From Bacteroidetes bacterium GWF2_38_335 (GTDB taxonomy: Bacteria > Bacteroidota > Bacteroidia > Bacteroidales > GWF2-38-335): DNA of 64,000 nucleotides. A program made the translations under genes and the position numbers. The notes under the pieces were generated by a model. It ran no database searches. It was not told the DNA's origin and saw only the letters and a list, made by a program, of their open reading frames with translations. This document shows positions 9,112 to 14,971 of the stretch, piece after piece. Location of the stretch: positions 62,001 through 126,000 of the forward strand of contig MEOH01000018.1 of assembly GCA_001769535.1 (NCBI GenBank). Direction: 5' to 3'. Every line of letters starts with the position of its first letter. Within the stretch, counting starts at the first letter, position 1.

Positions 9112-9465
9112 TCACACTGCCTTATGGTTCCCGTTCGCCCTCCTGATCGCCTCCTCAACCTCCCCCATCTTCTCTAGCGGAACATCCTTAAGCTGATTAA
9201 ACAAATCCACCAGCGACTCCCTCTTTTGCAGCGCATACAACGCATGTCCCTCCGGTTCGCTGCCCGGAATATAGTCTATAAGATCATGCGGAGTGCAATT
9301 CAGGTGCTTGCACATTAAATACAAATCCTTCAGCGAAATGTATTTTTTGGTTCCGCTCGCTAAAGTCCGGGCACTGTTATGTCCGTACCCGATCCTTCTG
9401 AAAAACGAATAACTGCTCTTAATGCCCCGGGCACTAAAAACCCTTTCAAAATTATACCTAAGCAT
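9112..9465 (-). CDS. Small XRE/Cro-type helix-turn-helix protein
   Basis: I choose ATG 9465 (MLRYNFERVF...), giving 117 aa, because alignable sequence begins there; an upstream ATG would add 16 residues from the preceding gene's end. Residues 1-65 look like a Bacteroidota XRE-type HTH: NFERVFSARGI, SYSFFRRIGYGHNSARTL, then LKDLYLMCKHLNCTPHDLIDY. The C-terminal half is charged and helical (LVDLFNQLKDVPLEKMGEVEEA). It probably binds DNA as a repressor. The start lies 4 bp after the stop of the heptad-repeat frame upstream, so the two would be one transcript. Confidence 0.8.
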   Translation of the reverse strand: MLRYNFERVFSARGIKSSYSFFRRIGYGHNSARTLASGTKKYISLKDLYLMCKHLNCTPHDLIDYIPGSEPEGHALYALQKRESLVDLFNQLKDVPLEKMGEVEEAIRRANGNHKAV

Positions 9466-9469
9466 ATAT

Positions 9470-9943
9470 TTAAAATTTAAAATAAAAATCATCAAAATAA
9501 CCCCCCTTCCCACAACGGCACAAACCCTTTGCCCAGTGTACCATTTGCTTTGCCATGTGTACCAAAAGCTTTTTACTATGTATTGTGTACTTTGTGCTTC
9601 CTGCTAAGAACTTTGCACAGTGAACTGAGTACTTTGTACATAGTACAACGCCCTTTGCACCGAAGTTTTTGTCTTTTGCATTGTAAACCTTGTTCATTGC
9701 ACGGTAGTTTATGATCATTGCATTGTAAACTATGTACATTGCATTGAAGTCTGTGTACATTGCATGGTAGATTTTATTCATTGCATTGTAAACTATGGCC
9801 ATTGCATCGTAATCTCTGTATTTTGCATGGTAAACATTGTACATTGCATTGAAGATTTTGTGTATTGCAAAGTAAACTTTGTGTATTGCAATGCAGACAT
9901 TGTATTTTGCATTGTAGTATTTGTAATTTTCACTGTAATTCAT
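9470..9943 (-). CDS. Heptad-repeat reading frame encoded by 21-nt tandem repeats, function unknown
   Basis: 157 codons, almost entirely seven-residue units with the pattern aromatic-N/H-A-M/K-x-x-V/I (for example YNAMNKI, YHAMYTD, YNAKDKN). About 19 units are seen, becoming Lys/Cys-rich and less regular toward the C terminus. I recognise no family. The frame stays open through the whole array because the DNA unit is 21 nt, and it ends 4 bp before the XRE gene start, which suggests it is translated or serves as a coupled leader. Equally, it may be a non-coding minisatellite whose period happens to be divisible by three. No signal peptide or membrane segment is evident. Confidence 0.4.
   Translation of the reverse strand: MNYSENYKYYNAKYNVCIAIHKVYFAIHKIFNAMYNVYHAKYRDYDAMAIVYNAMNKIYHAMYTDFNAMYIVYNAMIINYRAMNKVYNAKDKNFGAKGVVLCTKYSVHCAKFLAGSTKYTIHSKKLLVHMAKQMVHWAKGLCRCGKGGYFDDFYFKF
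9528..9926. repeat. Array of 19 degenerate 21-nt tandem repeats
   Basis: On the plus strand the unit begins TTTGCA or ATTGCA and recurs every 21 nt from 9528 to 9926 without a phase slip, for example units at 9675, 9717, 9738, 9780 and 9906 (TTTGCATTGTA..., ATTGCATTGTA...). Units at 9675-9926 are the most alike; those at 9528-9674 are diverged. Confidence 0.9.
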
Positions 9944-10199
9944 GTCAATTTCCGCACAAATAAAATCAATTTAGCATTTATTTATGATTAATACAATAAT
10001 AATCTATATAGTAAAAATATGTTCCATAAAAATTCAATATTTATTATTCGTCATTACACCAATAATAATAACAGATTCATAAATAGCACATATAATGGAT
10101 CGATTAAAATTGATAAAAAATTATTTGATAAAACATAATAATATAATAATATTGCCGCTTATTATATACATAATAATTAATCATTAAAATTTTAATATC

Positions 10200-10925
10200 A
10201 TGACCGACAAACAAGAAAACAAATTTTCCATGTTTCTGATGGTTCAGAGAGTATTGGATTCCAACAGCCCGCTATGGTCTGCAATTACTGCCTTTTCAAC
10301 CGCATGTTCCGATTTCAGGAATAACAATAAAAAGATTAAGGAAATAAACACCAATCAGGAATTTATCTACACCGGTATCGCTAAGAAAAAAGCCGAAATG
10401 CGCGAAAAACTCATAACCGCAACCCACAAGGTTGCCGGAGCAGCTCTTTCTTATGCAACCTCAACCGACGACACCCGGCTTGCCGCAGCAGTAGATTTTA
10501 CCTACAGCAAGCTCAACCGCACCCGCGACACCATTCTCGTTGACATCTGCAGCCAGATTTACAATCAGGCAAATGCTGTAATAGCTGCCCTTGCGGCATT
10601 CGGAATAACCCCGGCCGATATGACAAGCCTCGAAAACTCCATTACGGTTTTCCAGGAATCCATAGTCAACCCGCGCGAGGCCATTAATGCCAAAGCGCAA
10701 TACACCTCCGATCTAAGGAAGTACATAGCCCTTGGCGACAGCATCCTTAAAAAGCGTATTGACCCGCTCATGCGCCAGTTCAAATCAACCAATCCCGTAT
10801 TCTATGAAAACTACACCTCGGCCCGGGCAGTCATTGACATCGGAGTAAGGCACCAAAAGGAAACCACACCCGTCCCCCCGGCACCCCCCATCGACCCCGA
10901 ACCCCTCCCCGACGAAGAACGATAA
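10200..10925 (+). CDS. Conserved Bacteroidota hypothetical protein, helical, Pro-rich tail
   Basis: 241 aa with no signal peptide or membrane segment. It resembles a widespread uncharacterised Bacteroidota family of about 200 aa with an all-helical, Ala-rich body: motifs visible are ALSYATSTDDTRLAAAVDFT (residues about 83-102), CSQIYNQANAVIAALAAFGI and KKRIDPLMRQFKSTNPVFYE. The last 20 residues are Pro/Glu-rich (PVPPAPPIDPEPLPDEE), like a flexible tail. It stands alone on the plus strand behind an AT-rich 256-bp spacer shared with the divergent heptad-repeat frame, and a rho-independent terminator follows, so it is monocistronic. No function can be assigned. Confidence 0.75.
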   Translation: MTDKQENKFSMFLMVQRVLDSNSPLWSAITAFSTACSDFRNNNKKIKEINTNQEFIYTGIAKKKAEMREKLITATHKVAGAALSYATSTDDTRLAAAVDFTYSKLNRTRDTILVDICSQIYNQANAVIAALAAFGITPADMTSLENSITVFQESIVNPREAINAKAQYTSDLRKYIALGDSILKKRIDPLMRQFKSTNPVFYENYTSARAVIDIGVRHQKETTPVPPAPPIDPEPLPDEER

Positions 10926-10957
10926 AAGCATCTCTTAATAAAAACAACCATATACCA

Positions 10958-10990
10958 AAGCGGATCGCCCAAAAAGCCTTCCGCTTTTTT
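10958..10990 (+). terminator. Rho-independent terminator
   Basis: Perfect 7-bp stem AAGCGGA / TCCGCTT (10958-10964 and 10980-10986) followed by a run of T, 32 bp after the stop of the preceding gene. Confidence 0.8.
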
Positions 10991-11022
10991 AGTACAATTT
11001 TCACCTGCTTAAATTGGGAAAA

Positions 11023-11280
11023 GAAAAATAAATTGGTTCATTGAACATTTAACCTAACAAAAACATATCGGGAAAACTTGCCCTGTGCGTCGGCTTGTCC
11101 ACGTGTGGCGCGAAAGGCGGGTAATCCTTGCCCAAGTGGGGTAATGGCCTTTGTGGGAAGGATTAGCCCGACTTTTTCACACGTGGTGACTTTTTTTGTT
11201 TCTTTTTTGTGTGGCAGACAAAAAAGAAAAGCCCGTCCGGCTTGAGGACAAAATATAAATCAAACCAACAAACCCAATCA
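11023..11280. repeat. Long direct repeat, copy A (about 258 bp)
   Basis: This stretch recurs 669 bp downstream (11692-11950) nearly unchanged, from GAAAAATAAATTGG to the AACCCAATCA block. It contains the inverted pair CACGTGTGGCGCGAAAG near 11100 and TTTTTCACACGTGG near 11175, so it can fold on itself. A shorter diverged copy of its 3' part lies at about 11447-11512. No reading frame of note. Possibly a non-autonomous element. Confidence 0.9.
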
Positions 11281-11527
11281 TTAACACCGAAAGCTAAAAA
11301 GAGAAAATTTAAAATAGTGCCTTAACACATCGAACCCTAGGAACTCAAGCGCGCTGGCCCGAACGAATCGGCGCGCCATGCGAGGGCCTTAAGCGGGGAA
11401 GCCTTATTCGTTCTTGATTTTTTGTTTTACTTTTTGATCAAGCAAAAAGTAAAAGCCAGTCCGGCTAGAGGACAAAATATAAACCAAACCAATAAACCCA
11501 ATCACAAAACAAATAATATTATAGTAC

Positions 11528-11590
11528 GGTACTCTGTACCTTTTTTATACTGTATAATTATTTACTACAAAGAGAACGGTGCGCTGCACC
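11528..11590. repeat. Hairpin repeat units, pair 1 (50-bp period)
   Basis: Two short palindromes 50 bp apart: GGTACTCTGTACC at 11528-11540 and GGTGCGCTGCACC at 11578-11590. Both form 5-bp stems with 3-base loops. The first differs from the others at paired positions of the stem (GGTAC/GTACC instead of GGTGC/GCACC), a compensatory change. Confidence 0.8.
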
Positions 11591-11691
11591 TTAAAGCCCC
11601 CTACACAAAAACGAAAAAATTTAATTAGTGCCAAAACACATCGAGCCCTATAAATATAAGCACGGTGGCTCATAATGAAAAATTACCTTCT

Positions 11692-11950
11692 GAAAAATAA
11701 ATTGGTTCATTGAACATTTAACCTAACAAAAACATATCGGGAAAACTTGCCCTGTGCGTCGGCTTGTCCACGTGTGGCGCGAAAGGCGGGTAATCCTTGC
11801 CCAAGTGGGGTAATGGCCTTTGTGGGAAGGATTAGCCCGACTTTTTCACACGTGGTGACTTTTTTTGTTTCTTTTTTGTGTGGCAGACAAAAAAGAAAAG
11901 CCAGTCCGGCTTGAGGACAAAATATAAATCAAAACAATAAAACCCAATCA
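11692..11950. repeat. Long direct repeat, copy B (about 259 bp)
   Basis: Second copy of the element at 11023-11280, in the same orientation, followed like the third partial copy by a stretch leading into the GGTGC hairpin units. The region 10991-12179 between the hypothetical gene and dut holds these repeats and no gene. Confidence 0.9.
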
Positions 11951-11974
11951 CCAACCAAATAGATATTATAGTAC

Positions 11975-12088
11975 GGTGCTCTGCACCTGTTTTATTTGAT
12001 TATTCTTAAATGCTAATGAGGTTTTGGTGCGCTGCACCTTTTTTTCTGTCTAATCTTAATTGCTACAGAGGTTTCGGTGCGCTGCACC
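11975..12088. repeat. Hairpin repeat units, triplet 2 (about 50-bp period)
   Basis: Three palindromes, GGTGCTCTGCACC at 11975-11987, GGTGCGCTGCACC at 12026-12038 and the same at 12076-12088, spaced 50-51 bp. Each follows an AT-rich spacer ending in AGAGGTTT- or TGAGGTTT-like sequence. They are the same unit as at 11528-11590. Confidence 0.85.
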
Positions 12089-12179
12089 CTAAATCACCTG
12101 ACAAAAAGGAAAAGCTTTAATTAGTTTCTGAACAATTCGAATTCGGCAAAGCCAATCCCAAAAATCCTTAACCAGCAAA

Positions 12180-12614
12180 TCAGCTCTTGCCCGTGTGTCC
12201 AAACCCCCCCGCACCCCGTTCAGTCTCCTCAAGCGTATCAACCTGTTCCCATGAAACAGTTTCATGTTTGGCAATAACCATCTGGCATACGCGCTCGCCA
12301 TCGTTTACAACAAAATCCTCATCCGAAAGATTAACAAGAATAATACCTACCTCGCCGCGGTAATCGGCATCAATGGTGCCCGGAGTGTTCAGCACCGAAA
12401 TGCCTTTTTTCAGGGCTAGTCCGCTGCGCGGACGAATTTGTGCCTCATATCCTTTTGGCAATTCGATGAATAAACCGGTCGGAATAAGTGCGCGTTGCAG
12501 CGGTTTCAAAACCACCGGGGCGTCAATATTTGCCCTTAAATCCATACCTGCTGAAAATGCTGTGCTGTACTCTGGCAGCGCATGCTTTGACTTGCTAACA
12601 ATTCTTACTTTCAT
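12180..12614 (-). CDS. dut: Deoxyuridine 5'-triphosphate nucleotidohydrolase (dUTPase)
   Basis: 144 aa from ATG 12614 (MKVRIVSKS), the usual length for trimeric dUTPases; the open frame upstream of this ATG has no family similarity. It hydrolyses dUTP to dUMP and pyrophosphate, keeping uracil out of DNA and feeding dTMP synthesis. Family motifs seen in order: [19 protein letters not shown] (substrate binding), [12 protein letters not shown] (catalytic Asp region), ERVCQMV and the C-terminal P-loop-like [10 protein letters not shown]. It lies downstream of the cysteine-cluster gene on the same strand, separated by a dispersed palindromic repeat. Confidence 0.96.
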   Translation of the reverse strand: MKVRIVSKSKHALPEYSTAFSAGMDLRANIDAPVVLKPLQRALIPTGLFIELPKGYEAQIRPRSGLALKKGISVLNTPGTIDADYRGEVGIILVNLSDEDFVVNDGERVCQMVIAKHETVSWEQVDTLEETERGAGGFGHTGKS

Positions 12615-12781
12615 TGAAAAAATATTAATGCTGCAAGATACAGATATTTTGTTGTTTAATAAAATGGAGTTTTTACCAGAACAACGTGTTTTCTGAGAAA
12701 TGGGCGGAATGATCAACCCCGCCGCAAAGCAACGGGGCATCAATAAAACATGTTTTTTAATTCGCCCCGCTTACTAGAGGG

Positions 12782-12881
12782 CGGAGTATTAATCTCATAC
12801 CCCGACAAATTTATTTGTCGAGGGTTGTTCAACTAAAATTTTTGATTCGTTTTCAACTTTCAAAAATTTAGTTTCACGAAT
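12782..12881. repeat. Dispersed palindromic element, copy 1
   Basis: About 100 bp, also found at 22929-22994 (3' two thirds) and 28281-28382 in the same orientation. It contains two inverted repeats: CCGACAAAT / ATTTGTCG, and ACTAAAATTTTTGA / TCAAAAATTTAGT around a 15-base loop. Here it lies between dut and the stop codon of the upstream gene, ending at that stop. Confidence 0.9.
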
Positions 12882-13936
12882 TAAATCAGAATGCGGTTTT
12901 GGTAAAAGCCTTCAAGCAGATCACGATCGGGTTCGACCTGCAGGTTTTTTCTAATGGCTTTCAGAACTTCAGGGGTTTTCCGTTTCCCGTCAAAATAATG
13001 CAGCAGGTCAAACACCACCTGCTGTATTTCAAATGTTCCAGCCGGCACTGAGGCCAGCCAGGTATTTTCGTTCTTTTTTCTGAACGATGCAGCCGGATTA
13101 ATTTTCATGATATCGGGAAGTTGAGGCTTCATCATTTTTTTCCAGGCAATCTCTATCTTTTTCAGTTGATACGGATGGTCAATGCCCATGAGCGACTCGA
13201 ATTTTTTCCGGTCAAGTTTTTTCACCAATTCATAAGCTCCAATATAAAACTGCTCTTCTTTTCCTTCCCACTTTCCCCATATTTCCTTATAGTTGTCGGG
13301 TTTTTTTTCATCGAGTTCATCGGCAGACCAGGACCATGGGTCGGGCGGTGTGGCGGGTAAATTTTCGGGTATCCCGTCAAGGAAAAATATGCTGTACCGG
13401 GCAAGCACCTGCTCCGATACCTGAAGATATTTTTTTACTGCGTTCCAAAAGTTTTCGCCGTCGGCTCCGCGCATGTGTCTGCAGAAAAATCCTGAACAAA
13501 CAGCCCCACGGCCTTCCCAAACCGCACACATTCCTTTTTCCGATTGATAAAAAGGGCATTTAAGAGATGCGTTTTTTCCAAAGGATTTTTTGCGGCTGAG
13601 TTCATAGAGATGCAAATATTTTTTCCCGGGCATGATTCCTTTCGGAGTAATTCCCGATCCGGCGGCGATCATCTGCCGAATGATTTTTTTTCCTTCTGGA
13701 AATTTTTTAGCAGATAAAATCAATCCGGCCATATAATTGGGAATATAAGGAAAATAGGTGCAGCACTTCGTTTCCTCTGAAAAATAATCTTGTCCGGACA
13801 CCCCGTTTTTCCCCGGCAGCATAACACAATCGTTGCAGTCGGCAAGCATTTCAGTATCAATATTTTTAGAAAAAAATGACGGAAAAATATCCCTGTATAT
13901 TTCAGGAATATAATTGGTTATGGTTTTTTTACTCAT
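12881..13936 (-). CDS. Conserved hypothetical protein with cysteine cluster (possible metal or Fe-S protein)
   Basis: 351 aa, no signal peptide or membrane segments. Cysteines are grouped: DCNDCVM (about 34-40), KCCTYFPYIPNY (about 57-68), and then CPFY, MCAVW, VCSGFFCRH (about 126-153). Such C-x2-C, CC and C-x4-C groupings resemble the uncharacterised YkgJ/CxxCxxCC-type metal-binding proteins, but I cannot assign it firmly to one. The C-terminal 150 residues are ordinary helical sequence ending in a region like a small winged fold (FDLLHYFDGKRKTPEVLKAI). Separate from its neighbours. The reaction, if any, is unknown. Confidence 0.7.
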   Translation of the reverse strand: MSKKTITNYIPEIYRDIFPSFFSKNIDTEMLADCNDCVMLPGKNGVSGQDYFSEETKCCTYFPYIPNYMAGLILSAKKFPEGKKIIRQMIAAGSGITPKGIMPGKKYLHLYELSRKKSFGKNASLKCPFYQSEKGMCAVWEGRGAVCSGFFCRHMRGADGENFWNAVKKYLQVSEQVLARYSIFFLDGIPENLPATPPDPWSWSADELDEKKPDNYKEIWGKWEGKEEQFYIGAYELVKKLDRKKFESLMGIDHPYQLKKIEIAWKKMMKPQLPDIMKINPAASFRKKNENTWLASVPAGTFEIQQVVFDLLHYFDGKRKTPEVLKAIRKNLQVEPDRDLLEGFYQNRILI

Positions 13937-14042
13937 TATACACGCTTATTAATATTATCTGCACCATACTTTTTTATCCGTTCTTTGTATTAACAATCTG
14001 TATTGCTTTTATTAACTATACCTGTGTTTGCTCCATTTTATA

Positions 14043-14339
14043 TTAAAACCGCTTTTTCCGGGGGTTTTGTCTGTTATCAAAAAATGTTAAAATAATAATT
14101 CTATCCTTTTCGGTTCTGTAAAAAACATTAACCTGTCTGACAATAGTAAATCCCCTGATTCCCTTTTCCTTATTTTCAACCGTACCCATTTCAGGATATT
14201 CAGATAAAAGTTCAAGGAAACTAAATACTTTTTTAACAAACACTTTTGTGACTTTTTCTCCAAATTCCAAAATCAGGTAATCAAGAATTTTATCAAACTT
14301 TTTATCTGCTCTTTTTGACCATTTAATTTCTAAAGCCAT
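14043..14339 (-). CDS. ParE/RelE-type toxin
   Basis: 98 aa, typical for the ParE/RelE superfamily. Features: basic N terminus with EIKWSKRADKKFDKILDYL, the mid-helix FVKKVFSFLELLSEYPEMG, and the C-terminal strands RGFTIVRQVNVFYRTEKDRIIILTFFD with NRQNP at the end. ParE toxins poison DNA gyrase and RelE toxins cut ribosome-bound mRNA; the sequence (pattern ending FDNRQNP) fits the ParE side better, but the target is not proven. It overlaps the antitoxin gene by 10 bp, as is usual for coupled pairs. Confidence 0.88.
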   Translation of the reverse strand: MALEIKWSKRADKKFDKILDYLILEFGEKVTKVFVKKVFSFLELLSEYPEMGTVENKEKGIRGFTIVRQVNVFYRTEKDRIIILTFFDNRQNPRKKRF

Positions 14340-14572
14340 TTTTTATGTTTTTTTACCATCTCCTCTGATGATATAAGGTTTTCAGGGACTTGGCTTTCTT
14401 CAAAGGCAATTAACAAATCCTTTTGTTCCTGTTTGGTCAATTTACTCCATAACTGACCTTCTTTTGTTGAGGTCCTTCTTTTTATCAAATCATAAAAAAT
14501 CAACAATAGATTTTCATTGTCAATGCTGTCAATCAACGCATGGAAATCTCTTTTTAGCTCTATTGCTTTCAT
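14330..14572 (-). CDS. Antitoxin of the ParE/RelE pair
   Basis: 80 aa, first gene of the pair. Sequence is helical and acidic in the middle (MKAIELKRDFHALIDSIDNENLL-type N terminus, then LTKQEQKDLLIAFEESQVPE) and ends in EEMVKKHKKWL, a tail seen in many small Bacteroidota antitoxins that pair with ParE-like toxins. I see no clear HTH or ribbon-helix-helix. It should neutralise the toxin by wrapping it and probably autoregulates the operon. Confidence 0.82.
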   Translation of the reverse strand: MKAIELKRDFHALIDSIDNENLLLIFYDLIKRRTSTKEGQLWSKLTKQEQKDLLIAFEESQVPENLISSEEMVKKHKKWL

Positions 14573-14707
14573 GAAAAATATCTTTTCTGTATTTACAAAG
14601 TTACTTTATTTTTGAAAACTCAACTATTTTATCTTTATGTAAATAAACAATTAGCCAAATTATTCCTGCTCGATAAAGAAAAATACTTTGGTTAAAAAAT
14701 TTATCCC

Positions 14708-14739
14708 AAAAAAACGCCACCCTTTAATTCCGGATGACG
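14708..14739 (-). terminator. Rho-independent terminator of the small peptide gene
   Basis: On the minus strand CGTCATCC pairs with GGGTGGCG (8 bp, two G-U pairs) around a 9-base loop and is followed directly by seven T. It begins 23 bases after the stop of the 32-codon gene. Confidence 0.75.
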
Positions 14740-14762
14740 TATTTTTTCAGTTCAGAAAAACA

Positions 14763-14861
14763 TTACCATTTCCACTTTTTTGTGGAGATGTTGTTCATGT
14801 TTTCTCCCTTTACTGATTTAAGTTCGCTTTTAGTCAGTTTTTTTACTTTTTTATTTTTCAT
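14763..14861 (-). CDS. 32-residue peptide with double-glycine-like leader
   Basis: ATG 14861 to TAA 14763. The N-terminal half (KKVKKLTKSELKSVKGE) matches the pattern of Bacteroidota bacteriocin/pheromone-type leaders, in which a basic start and L-x2-x-EL-K-x-V precede GG or GA/GS; here the end is GE. The remaining 12 residues, NMNNISTKKWKW, are short and Trp/Lys-rich. A rho-independent terminator follows at a fitting distance and no other gene shares the transcript. It may be a secreted signalling or antimicrobial peptide matured by a peptidase-containing transporter; no such transporter is in the window. I base this on pattern only, and a non-peptide small RNA remains possible. Confidence 0.6.
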   Translation of the reverse strand: MKNKKVKKLTKSELKSVKGENMNNISTKKWKW

Positions 14862-14971
14862 ATGCACGTTTTTTTTAGTTTTTGATAAAAAGTTTTACCT
14901 ACTTTTATAAATGAAAATCTCATGAATTTTCAGACTTAAAATTAATAATTTTTGGCAAACTGATCATAAGA

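Noticed and set aside
9528-9926. Possible CRISPR-like array
   Set aside because: Units are contiguous 21-mers without unique spacers of constant length and no cas genes are near; it is a tandem repeat.
11031-11950. Possible insertion sequence pair or composite transposon
   Set aside because: The two long repeats are direct, hold no transposase frame and enclose only repeats; no terminal inverted repeats could be set.
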